The notes under the pieces were generated by a model, which was not told the origin of the DNA, searched no databases, and saw only the letters and a list, made by a program, of their open reading frames with translations. This document shows positions 8,015 through 15,669 of a DNA stretch of 48,150 nt, piece after piece. The position numbers were made by a program, and so were the translations under genes. How positions within the stretch are numbered: position 1 is the stretch's first letter; the number at the start of each line of letters is the position of its first letter. This DNA is from an uncultured Alphaproteobacteria bacterium (GTDB lineage: Bacteria > Pseudomonadota > Alphaproteobacteria > Geminicoccales > Geminicoccaceae). The stretch is taken from NCBI GenBank assembly GCA_902826935.1, contig CADEGR010000020.1, positions 1-48,150 of the forward strand, written 5' to 3'.

Positions 8015-8959
8015 CTAGACCACCGGCGTCGGCAGCGTGTTGCCCGCGAAATGGGCCGCCAGGTTCTCGAGCACCAATCGACCCATGGCGGCCCTCGTTT
8101 CCTCGCAGGCGCTGCCCTGGTGCGGCTGCAGCACCACGTTGTCGAGCTGCCACAGGGCCGCCGGAACCTCCGGCTCGGCCGCGAACACGTCGAGCCCGGC
8201 GGCGCCTAGCCGGCCGTCGAGGAGGGCTGCGACCAGCGCCGGCTCGTCGACCACCGAGCCGCGCGCGACGTTGATCAGCCAGCCTTGCGGACCGACCGCC
8301 TCGATCACCGCCTGATTGACCAGGCCGCGGGTCGCCGCCCCGCCGGCGCAGCATACCATCAAGACGTCGCTCGCAGCCGCCAGCGCCACCGGATCATCAT
8401 GGAACGGGTAGGCCAGCCCTGGCTTGGCGGTGCGGCCGCCATAGGCGATCGTCATGCCGAACGCCTCTGCCCGGCGCGCGATTGCCTGGCCGATCCGGCC
8501 CATGCCAAGGATCCCCAGCCGGCGCCCATCGAGCGACGAGCTCAAGGGCGGGTCGCCCTCCTTGGTCCAGCGGCCGGCCCGGACATAGCGGTCGTTGTAG
8601 CTGATCCGCCGCGCCACATCGAGCAGGATGCCCATGGCCAGCTCGGCGACCCCGGTGGTCAGCACGTCGGGCGTGTTGGTCACCCGCACCCCGCGCTCGC
8701 GCGCCGCTTCCAGATCGCAGCTGTCCACGCCGACCCCGAACACCCCGATGATCTCGAGCGCCGGCAGGCTGCGGATCAGCTCGCCCTTGATGCCGAAGAT
8801 GCCGTTGGTCACCACCGCCCGGATCCGCGGCGCCAGCTCGGCGACCATGGCCGCCTGATCCGGCGCCTGCCACAGCCGATGCAGCTGGTAGCGCTCGGCG
8901 AGCGTGGCGGTCGTGCCTGGATGCACGTCCAAAAGCTCCAGGACCTCAGGCTTGCTCAT
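8015..8959 (-). CDS. D-isomer 2-hydroxyacid dehydrogenase (GhrB/hydroxypyruvate-reductase-like)
   Basis: A 314-residue NAD(P)-dependent oxidoreductase. The Rossmann motif is GMGRIG (152-157). The catalytic set is present: Arg233 in INVARGSVVDE, Glu262 in AAEPEVP and His280 in QPHQGSA. This places it with glyoxylate/hydroxypyruvate reductases and related D-2-hydroxyacid dehydrogenases; the exact substrate cannot be read from sequence. ATG 8959 is chosen because family similarity starts there and GAGGGG lies about 10 bases upstream; the frame stays open for 61 more codons without family features. It is divergent from gshA across 198 bases and convergent with the YfaZ-like gene (21-base gap). 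Confidence 0.85.
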   Translation of the reverse strand: MSKPEVLELLDVHPGTTATLAERYQLHRLWQAPDQAAMVAELAPRIRAVVTNGIFGIKGELIRSLPALEIIGVFGVGVDSCDLEAARERGVRVTNTPDVLTTGVAELAMGILLDVARRISYNDRYVRAGRWTKEGDPPLSSSLDGRRLGILGMGRIGQAIARRAEAFGMTIAYGGRTAKPGLAYPFHDDPVALAAASDVLMVCCAGGAATRGLVNQAVIEAVGPQGWLINVARGSVVDEPALVAALLDGRLGAAGLDVFAAEPEVPAALWQLDNVVLQPHQGSACEETRAAMGRLVLENLAAHFAGNTLPTPVV

Positions 8960-9157
8960 GGTCGCGCTGCCCCTCTGCTGGCTCGATCGCTTGCGGCCTT
9001 GCGCCATCTTGTCGCGGCTGCCGCGGCGCCGGTCAATGGCCCAGCGCCGCCCTGCCGCCCATCCAGCGCATCCCCGTCCAGCTGTTGTGCATGGCGCGCC
9101 GCTTGACGCGGGCAGGCGAACTGGGCTCCCTGTTCTAGACATTTCCGGGAGCCAGGC

Positions 9158-10525
9158 ATGTCAGGCCCGTCACAAGAACCAGGTGCCCCGATCACCGAGC
9201 GCCGCCAGCTGGTCGAGTTCATCGCCGACGGCTGCAAGCCGAAATCCGCCTGGCGGATCGGCACCGAGCACGAGAAGTTCGCCTATACCCATGGCGACCT
9301 CAGGCCCTTGCCCTATGAGGGCGAGCGCGGCATCCGCAGCCTGCTGGACGGCCTGATCAGCCAGTTTGGCTGGCAGCCGATCCTGGAGAATGGCCGGCCG
9401 ATCGCGCTGCAGCGGGACAAGGCCAATGTCAGCCTGGAGCCGGGCGGCCAGTTCGAGCTGTCGGGCCGGCCGGTCCAGACCCTGCACGAGACCTGCTACG
9501 AGGTCCACGAGCATCTCGATCAGGTGCGCACCGTGGCCGAGCCGCTCGGCATCGGCATGCTCGGCATGGGCTTCCAGCCGAAATGGGCGCGCGCCGAAAT
9601 CCCCTGGATGCCCAAGGGCCGCTACGAGATCATGCGCGCCTACATGCCGAAGATGGGCCAGCTCGGCCTCGACATGATGCTGCGCACCTGCACCATCCAG
9701 GTGAATCTCGATTTCGCCTCTGAAGCCGACATGATCCAGAAGTTCCGGGTGGGCCTCGCCTGGCAGCCGATCGCGACCGCGCTGTTCGCCAACTCGCCCT
9801 TCACCGAGGGCCAGCCGAACGGCTATCTGAGCTATCGCAGCCATATCTGGACCGATACCGATCCCGATCGGACCGGCATCCTGCCCTTCGTGTTCGAGCC
9901 GGGCATGGGCTTCGAGCGCTATGTCGACCATGCGCTCGACGTGCCGATGTACTTCGTCTACCGCAATGGCCGCTACATCGATGCGAGCGGCCAGAGCTTC
10001 CGGGACTTCATGGCCGGCCGGCTGCCCGCCTTGCCGGGCGAGCGCCCGACCATGGGCGACTGGAACGACCACCTGACCACCCTGTTCCCGGAAGTCCGGC
10101 TCAAGCGCTTCCTCGAGATGCGCGGCGCCGACGGTGGCCCTTGGCGCTCGCTGTGCGCGCTTCCGGCCTTGTGGGTCGGCCTGCTCTACGACCAGCCGAC
10201 CCTCGATGCCGCCTGGGACGTGGTGCGCGACTGGACGATCGAGGAGCATGCCTATCTGCGCGCCGAGGTGCCGCGCCAGGCGCTGGCGACGCCGTTTCGC
10301 GACCGCACGGTGCAGGATCTGGCGCGCACCATGCTCGAGCTGGCGGACGCCGGGCTGAAGGCGCGCGCCGCCGAGGATTGGGCGGCCCAGGACGAGCGCC
10401 AGTTCCTGACCGCGCTGCGCGCCGTCGCCGAGTGCGGCCGGACGCCGGCGGAGGAAAAGCTCGCGCTGTTTCACGGCCGCTGGCAGGGCTCGGTCGACCC
10501 GATCTTCACTGAATTTGCCTATTGA
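9158..10525 (+). CDS. gshA: Glutamate-cysteine ligase, proteobacterial/plant type
   Basis: A 455-residue enzyme catalysing ATP-dependent joining of glutamate and cysteine, the first step of glutathione synthesis. The type is that of alphaproteobacteria and plants: [10 protein letters not shown] near residue 36, [11 protein letters not shown] near 97, [10 protein letters not shown] near 150, [13 protein letters not shown] near 173, [16 protein letters not shown] near 247, and the typical C-terminus IFTEFAY. Length is normal. ATG 9158 has GGGAG 7 bases upstream. It is divergent from the hydroxyacid dehydrogenase and closed by a strong hairpin at 10535-10560, so it is probably a single-gene transcript; gshB is not in this window. 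Confidence 0.95.
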   Translation: MSGPSQEPGAPITERRQLVEFIADGCKPKSAWRIGTEHEKFAYTHGDLRPLPYEGERGIRSLLDGLISQFGWQPILENGRPIALQRDKANVSLEPGGQFELSGRPVQTLHETCYEVHEHLDQVRTVAEPLGIGMLGMGFQPKWARAEIPWMPKGRYEIMRAYMPKMGQLGLDMMLRTCTIQVNLDFASEADMIQKFRVGLAWQPIATALFANSPFTEGQPNGYLSYRSHIWTDTDPDRTGILPFVFEPGMGFERYVDHALDVPMYFVYRNGRYIDASGQSFRDFMAGRLPALPGERPTMGDWNDHLTTLFPEVRLKRFLEMRGADGGPWRSLCALPALWVGLLYDQPTLDAAWDVVRDWTIEEHAYLRAEVPRQALATPFRDRTVQDLARTMLELADAGLKARAAEDWAAQDERQFLTALRAVAECGRTPAEEKLALFHGRWQGSVDPIFTEFAY

Positions 10526-10534
10526 GCAACAGCC

Positions 10535-10560
10535 CCGTGGCGCGGCTTGCCGCGCCACGG
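10535..10560 (+). terminator. Terminator after gshA
   Basis: A perfect 11-bp stem CCGTGGCGCGG/CCGCGCCACGG (10535-10545 with 10550-10560) closes a CTTG loop and is followed by ATTCTCTGTT, a modest T-rich tail. It begins 9 bases after the gshA stop. Confidence 0.8.
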
Positions 10561-10568
10561 ATTCTCTG

Positions 10569-10597
10569 TTGGTGCTGCCGGATTATCGCTCTATAGC
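10569..10597 (+). promoter_or_regulatory. Putative sigma70-type promoter of the first GMC gene
   Basis: TTGGTG at 10569-10574 and TATAGC at 10592-10597 are separated by 17 bases, in a locally AT-richer gap between the gshA terminator and the first GMC gene. Seen by eye only. Confidence 0.42.
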
Positions 10598-10658
10598 ATG
10601 GGTCAACTGTGCTTCTCATAAGCTGTGAGTTGGGCGTGCGGCAGCTGCGGAAAGGCTC

Positions 10659-12260
10659 ATGCTGATCGACGGGCGGACCGTGGCCGATGGCCAGCGCCTC
10701 GCCTGCGACGTCTGCATCGTCGGCGGCGGCCCGGCCGGGATCTCGCTCGCCATGGCGCTGCGCGACCGGCCGCTCAAGGTCATGCTGGTCGAGTCCGGCG
10801 GCTTCGATTTCGATGTCGACGTCCAGGAGCTCTACCGCGCCGACACGCCCGATCTGCCCTATGATCTGATGACCATGCGGCTGCGCTATTTCGGCGGCTG
10901 CAGCAATCATTGGGGCGCTTATTGCCGGCCGCTCGATCCCGACACCTTCGAGGCCAAGCCCTGGATTCCGAAGAGCGGCTGGCCAATCGGCCGGGCCGAC
11001 CTCGATCCATACTATCCGGCGGCGGCCCGCTTGTGCGGCCTGCCGGAGGTGGAGGTGCCAGCCCCCGATCTGGCCGCGCGCTGGCAGCATGGCACCGCCG
11101 ATTTCGGCGCGGACAGCGGCCTGCGCAATGTCAGCTTCCAGATCGCGCCCTTCACCAATTTCGGCGAGAGCTACCGGGCACCTTTGGTCGATGCGGCCAA
11201 TGTCACGATCTGCCTGAACACCACGATCGCCCGGCTGCACAGCCAGAGCGGGGCGGCGGTCGAGCATGCCGAGGCCGCGACCCTGGCCGACAACCGCTTC
11301 ACGATCGCGGCCCGCGCCTTCGTGCTGGCCTGCGGCGGCATCGAGAATGCCCGCGTGCTGCTGGCCTCCAACCGCACCGTCGCGACCGGCCTCGGCAACC
11401 GCTACGACCAGGTCGGCCGGCATTTCATGGACCATGGCCATTTCCAGCTGGGCCATATCAGGATCGCCGATGGCTTCGATGCCAAGCCGTATCTGGAGAT
11501 CCCGCCCGAGGGCGACCAGATCGGCTGCAATGTCCACGTCGCCCTGGATCTGGCGACCCGGCAGCGGGCCGGGATCGCCGACCAGGCGGTCCAGTTCCAT
11601 GTCCGCGAGCCGACGCCTGGCGAGACCTCGCTGCGCCTGATCAAGGAGGCGTTCAAGCGCGGCACCTATCCGGATCACCTCGCCAGCCATATCGGCCACA
11701 TCATCCAGGATCTCGGGCCGGTGACCGAGACCTTGAGCCGGCAGCTGCGCGGCGACTACGCCGAGGTGCCCGAGGAGAACAACTTCTTCGCGCTGCGTCT
11801 GGTCGGCGAGCAGGTGCCCAATGCCGAGAGCCGGGTCACGCTGACCGACCAGCTGGACCGCCTGGGCGTGCCGATCGCCAAGCTGGAATGGCGCTTGAGC
11901 GACTTGGACCAGCGGAGCATGGCCACGACTGGGCAGATCTTCGCGGAGGCCATCGCCAGGCAGGGACTGGGCCGGGTCAAGCTCGAGCTGGAGCGGCCGG
12001 CGCACTTCGTCGACGGCGGCTGGCACCATATGGGCACCACCCGGATGAGCGAGGACCCGCGCACCGGCGTGGTCGATCGCAACTGCAAGGTCCATGAGGT
12101 CGACAATCTCTACATGGCCGGCAGCTCGGTGTTCGCGACCGGCGGCCATGGCGTGCCGACCATGACCATCGTGGCCTTCGCCTTGCGCCTGGCCGACCAC
12201 CTCAACCGACGCCTGACTGGAGCAGCGCTGCGTGCCGACAGCGGCCCCGAGCGCAACTGA
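10659..12260 (+). CDS. GMC-family FAD-dependent oxidoreductase (paralog 1)
   Basis: A 533-residue glucose-methanol-choline family flavoprotein. The FAD-binding strand is VCIVGGGPAGISLA (about residues 19-32), followed by the subgroup's GGCSNHWGAYCRPLD, ACGGIENARVLLASN and the C-terminal block GWHHMGTTRM with the catalytic-pair His456/457. The second active-site residue, an Asn just before Pro-Thr in related oxidases, is Val499 (GHGVPTMT). No signal peptide or Tat motif is seen, so the protein looks cytoplasmic. ATG 10659 has GGAAAGG upstream. Two close paralogs follow on the same strand with gaps of about 115-120 bases. The subgroup oxidises alcohols or sugars in characterised members; the substrate here is unknown. 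Confidence 0.88.
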   Translation: MLIDGRTVADGQRLACDVCIVGGGPAGISLAMALRDRPLKVMLVESGGFDFDVDVQELYRADTPDLPYDLMTMRLRYFGGCSNHWGAYCRPLDPDTFEAKPWIPKSGWPIGRADLDPYYPAAARLCGLPEVEVPAPDLAARWQHGTADFGADSGLRNVSFQIAPFTNFGESYRAPLVDAANVTICLNTTIARLHSQSGAAVEHAEAATLADNRFTIAARAFVLACGGIENARVLLASNRTVATGLGNRYDQVGRHFMDHGHFQLGHIRIADGFDAKPYLEIPPEGDQIGCNVHVALDLATRQRAGIADQAVQFHVREPTPGETSLRLIKEAFKRGTYPDHLASHIGHIIQDLGPVTETLSRQLRGDYAEVPEENNFFALRLVGEQVPNAESRVTLTDQLDRLGVPIAKLEWRLSDLDQRSMATTGQIFAEAIARQGLGRVKLELERPAHFVDGGWHHMGTTRMSEDPRTGVVDRNCKVHEVDNLYMAGSSVFATGGHGVPTMTIVAFALRLADHLNRRLTGAALRADSGPERN

Positions 12261-12279
12261 ATTTGCTGGCAGCCATCTG

Positions 12280-12331
12280 TTGATTTGCGCATAGGTTGAA
12301 TCTATCAGCAGGGCTCCGTCGGGCCGGAGCC
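12280..12331 (+). promoter_or_regulatory. Putative promoter and leader hairpin of the second GMC gene
   Basis: TTGATT (12280-12285) and TATCAG (12303-12308) with a 17-base spacer form a credible promoter. A 7-bp hairpin GGCTCCG/CGGAGCC (12312-12318 with 12325-12331) follows at once in the presumed leader. This suggests that the second GMC gene has its own transcription start. Confidence 0.42.
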
Positions 12332-12375
12332 TGACGGCTGGCGGTGCGCCGCCTGCACTGCGGAGCCTGCTCGGC

Positions 12376-13953
12376 ATGCTGATCGACGGTCGCGCCCTGC
12401 CGCAAAGCGAGACGCTCGCGACCGACTTGTGCATCATCGGCGCCGGCCCGGCCGGGATCGCGCTGGCGCTCGCCTGCCGCGACCGGCGCCTCAAGGTGCT
12501 GCTGGTCGAATCCGGCGGCTTTGCCTTCGATCCGGCGGTCCAGGCGCTGAGCCAGGACGACAGCCAGGATCTCCCCTACGAGCTGGAGCAGATGCGGCTG
12601 CGCTATGTCGGCGGCTGCAGCAACCATTGGGGCGGCTTCTGCCGGCCGCTCGACCCGATGACCTTCGTCCAGCGCGACTGGGTGCCGGGCAGCGGCTGGC
12701 CGATCACGCCGCTCGATCTGGCGCCCTATTACGGTCCGGCCGCCGAGCTCTGCCAGCTCGGCCCGGTCCAGCTCGACCTCGCCACCTGGCGCAGGCGCCT
12801 CGGCTTTGCCGGCCTGCCGCTCGCGGCCGCGGGCGCGCTTGCCAGCACGGTCTTCCAGATCAGCCCGCCGACGCGCTTCGGCGAAGCCTATCGTCTGCCC
12901 CTGACCCAGGCCGGCAACCTCACGGTCTGCCTGAACAGCACCTGCATCCGCCTGGCCCCGGCGCCGGCCGGCCAGGCCCTGGCCGAAGCCGAGTTCGCGA
13001 CCCTGCAGGCCAACCGCTTCCGGGTCCGGGCGCGCGCCTATGTCCTGGCCTGCGGCGGCATCGAGAACGCCCGGCTGCTCCTGGTCTCGAACCAGGCGGA
13101 GCCGGCCGGGCTCGGCAACCGCCACGATCTGGTCGGCCGCTACTTCACCGACCACGCCCATTTCCATCTGGGCGAGCTGGCCCTGGCCGACCCGGCGCTG
13201 GCCCGGCCCTATCTGGAGATCCTGCCGACCACGGGCGAGGCGGGCTTGACCCTGCATCTCGAGCTGACGCCGTCAGCCCAGCGCGAGGCCGGCCTGCCGC
13301 AGGCCGCGCTCAAGCTCCGGCCCGGCTTGCCCAGCCCCGGCGAGCGCGCCTTGCGCAGCGTGCTCACCGCCCTTCGGCTCGGCCGTCAGCCCGAGCATCT
13401 GGGCCGCCATCTGCTCGCGATGCTGCAGGATCCGGGCGCGGTCGGCAGCGAGCTGGTCCGGCTGGTCGAGCACCGGCTCCGGCACCCGCCGCCGGCCACG
13501 GGCGCGCCGGCGACGCTGTCCCTGCGCAGCGTCGGCGAGCTGGTGCCTGATTGGGACAACCGCGTCACCCTCGGCCCCACGCGCGACCGCTTCGGCCTGC
13601 CGCGGGCGCGGCTCAGCTGGCGGCCGACCGCCTACGACCGGGCGGCGCTCGGCCGGCTGGGGACGCTCGTCGCGGCCGAGTTCGGCCGGCAAGGCCTTGG
13701 CCGGGTACGTCTGGCGCCGGCCGAGGAGCAGCGCTTCATCGACGGCGGCTGGCACCATATCGGCACCACGCGCATGGCCGACGATCCGACCCGCGGCGTG
13801 GTCGATCGCAATCTGAAGTTGCACGGCCTCGCCAACCTCTACGTCGCCGGCAGCAGCGTCTTCCCGACCGGCGGCGGCGGCGCCCCGACGCTGACCATCG
13901 TGGCGCTCTCGCTCCGCCTGGCGGAGCATCTGCAGGCAGCGCTGATCGCCTGA
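12376..13953 (+). CDS. GMC-family FAD-dependent oxidoreductase (paralog 2)
   Basis: A 525-residue paralog of the preceding gene with the same plan: N-terminal MLIDGR, FAD motif LCIIGAGPAGIALA, GGCSNHWGGFCRPLD, ACGGIENARLLLVSN, and C-terminal GWHHIGTTRM with His460/461. The position normally held by Asn before Pro-Thr is Ala503 (GGGGAPTLT). No export signal. It lies 115 bases after paralog 1, with its own promoter-like sequence and a hairpin in the gap, so the three genes need not form one operon. Compared with paralogs 1 and 3 the middle region is more Arg/Ala/Gly-rich. Substrate unknown. Confidence 0.88.
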   Translation: MLIDGRALPQSETLATDLCIIGAGPAGIALALACRDRRLKVLLVESGGFAFDPAVQALSQDDSQDLPYELEQMRLRYVGGCSNHWGGFCRPLDPMTFVQRDWVPGSGWPITPLDLAPYYGPAAELCQLGPVQLDLATWRRRLGFAGLPLAAAGALASTVFQISPPTRFGEAYRLPLTQAGNLTVCLNSTCIRLAPAPAGQALAEAEFATLQANRFRVRARAYVLACGGIENARLLLVSNQAEPAGLGNRHDLVGRYFTDHAHFHLGELALADPALARPYLEILPTTGEAGLTLHLELTPSAQREAGLPQAALKLRPGLPSPGERALRSVLTALRLGRQPEHLGRHLLAMLQDPGAVGSELVRLVEHRLRHPPPATGAPATLSLRSVGELVPDWDNRVTLGPTRDRFGLPRARLSWRPTAYDRAALGRLGTLVAAEFGRQGLGRVRLAPAEEQRFIDGGWHHIGTTRMADDPTRGVVDRNLKLHGLANLYVAGSSVFPTGGGGAPTLTIVALSLRLAEHLQAALIA

Positions 13954-14072
13954 GCCAGCCGGCGCGATTTGCTTGCATCACCCCGGGGCGCGGTCTACCA
14001 CCATGGCCAGCGGGCCGGGACTAAATCTCCGGTCGAGTTGCGGTTCAAAATTTGCCAGCTTGAGGTCTCTGC

Positions 14073-15650
14073 ATGCTCCTCGATGGACGCGAGCTGCCCG
14101 AAGGCGAGGCCTTGCAGACCGATCTCTGCATCTTCGGCGCCGGCGCCGCCGGCATCACCACCGCCTTGACCCTGGCCGGCAGCAGCATCCGCGTGCTCCT
14201 GATCGAATCCGGCGGCTTCGAGTTCGAGGACCCGGTCCAGGATCTCTATGACGGCGAGGTCCAGGGCCTGCCCTATGCGATCGACGAGGAGACCCGGCTG
14301 CGCTTCTTCGGCGGCTCGACCAACCATTGGGGCGGCCTCTCCCGGCCCTTCGATCCGATCAGCCTGGAGCGGCGCGACTGGGTGCCCAATAGCGGCTGGC
14401 CGTTCGGGCTCGAGGCCCTGCAGCCTTACTACGCGCGCGCCGCCGAGCTGATCGAGATCGGCAAGATCGAGATCGATCCGGCCTATTGGCTAGGTCGCTT
14501 CCCGCTGCCCTACTTCAACTTCGACGAGGCGAGCGGCCTGCATAACGCGCCGTTCCAGGAGAGCCCGCCGACCCGCTTCGGCGAGCGCTACCGCGACCAG
14601 CTCCTGGCGGCGCCGAACCTCACGATCTGCCTGAACAGCAATTTGATCGAGCTGGTGCCGGGCCAGGACGGCCAGAGCGTCGAGCAGGCCAGGATCAAGA
14701 CCCTGACCGGCCGCTCGTTCACCGTCCAGGCCAAGACCTACCTGCTCGCCTGCGGCGGGATCGAGAACGCCCGGCTGCTCCTGGCCTCGAACAGCGTCGA
14801 GCCGGCCGGGCTTGGCAACCGCAGCGACCAGGTCGGCCGCTACTTCATGGAGCATGGCCATTTCCATCTGGGCGAGCTGGTCCTGGCCGATCCGAACTTC
14901 AACGCCGCGCTCTATACCGACCACCAGCCGGTGCCGCCGGACACCGCCATGGTGTTCCACATCAGCCTGACCCGAGAGGCCCAGGCCGAGGCCAAGGTGC
15001 TGGGCGGCAGCCTGCAGCTGCGGCCGACCTCGGCGACCGCCGGCGAAATGTCGCTGCGCACCATCCTCAGCTCCCTCGCCCAGCTCAAGCTGCCGCCCAA
15101 TTTCGGCCAGCAGGTCAGCAATGTCGTGCAGGACATCGGCCCGGTCACCAGCTGGCTGACCGACAAGGTCGGCCACGAGCTGTTCGGCTGGGCTCGGGGC
15201 GGCGGCAAGCTCGCCTTGCGCAGCGAGAGCGAGCAGGCGCCGGACCCCGAGAACCGGGTCACGCTCGCCGACGCCAAGGATCCGCTCGGCATGCCGCGGG
15301 TGCGCCTCAACTGGCGCCTGAACGAGCTGGATCTGCGCACCTTGAACCACCTGCGCGAGCGCATGGCGCAGCAGCTGGGCCGGCTCGGCTACGGCCGGCT
15401 GCAGATCGCCGAGGACGACGGCCAGCCGCGCTACATCCAGCCGGGCTACCACCATATCGGCACGACCCGCATGGCCGACGATCCGGGCCAGGGCGTGGTC
15501 GACCGCAATGGCAAGGTCCACGGCCTGAGCAATCTCTACGTCGCCGGCAGCTCGGTGTTCCCGACCTCGGCTGATGTTACGCCGACCCTCAACATCGTCG
15601 CCTTGACGCTCCGCCTGGCCGAGCACCTCAAGACCAGCGTGTTCGTCTGA
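14073..15650 (+). CDS. GMC-family FAD-dependent oxidoreductase (paralog 3)
   Basis: A 525-residue third paralog: MLLDGRELPEGE, then LCIFGAGAAGITTA for FAD binding, GGSTNHWGGLSRPFD (the Cys before Ser-Asn seen in paralogs 1 and 2 is absent here), ACGGIENARLLLASN, and GYHHIGTTRM with His460/461. The Asn position is Thr503 (DVTPTLN), with an Asn four residues later that might compensate. Start ATG 14073 has GAGG about 8 bases upstream. It is convergent with the GH10-like lipoprotein gene; only 9 bases separate the two stop codons. The three paralogs differ most around the substrate-channel side, which suggests different substrates (inference). Confidence 0.88.
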   Translation: MLLDGRELPEGEALQTDLCIFGAGAAGITTALTLAGSSIRVLLIESGGFEFEDPVQDLYDGEVQGLPYAIDEETRLRFFGGSTNHWGGLSRPFDPISLERRDWVPNSGWPFGLEALQPYYARAAELIEIGKIEIDPAYWLGRFPLPYFNFDEASGLHNAPFQESPPTRFGERYRDQLLAAPNLTICLNSNLIELVPGQDGQSVEQARIKTLTGRSFTVQAKTYLLACGGIENARLLLASNSVEPAGLGNRSDQVGRYFMEHGHFHLGELVLADPNFNAALYTDHQPVPPDTAMVFHISLTREAQAEAKVLGGSLQLRPTSATAGEMSLRTILSSLAQLKLPPNFGQQVSNVVQDIGPVTSWLTDKVGHELFGWARGGGKLALRSESEQAPDPENRVTLADAKDPLGMPRVRLNWRLNELDLRTLNHLRERMAQQLGRLGYGRLQIAEDDGQPRYIQPGYHHIGTTRMADDPGQGVVDRNGKVHGLSNLYVAGSSVFPTSADVTPTLNIVALTLRLAEHLKTSVFV

Positions 15651-15669
15651 CGGCGAGCGCTACTCGCCG
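15651..15669. terminator. Possible bidirectional hairpin between convergent genes
   Basis: A perfect 7-bp stem CGGCGAG/CTCGCCG (15651-15657 with 15663-15669) sits exactly over the junction of the third GMC gene and the GH10-like gene. No U-tract on either side, so termination activity is uncertain. Confidence 0.35.

Noticed and set aside
9170-10558. 462-codon minus-strand frame opposite gshA
   Set aside because: Shadow of a well-conserved gshA; no start context or domain.
10506-12494. 662-codon minus-strand frame opposite the first GMC gene
   Set aside because: Shadow frame antisense to a gene with complete GMC motifs; no recognisable domain.
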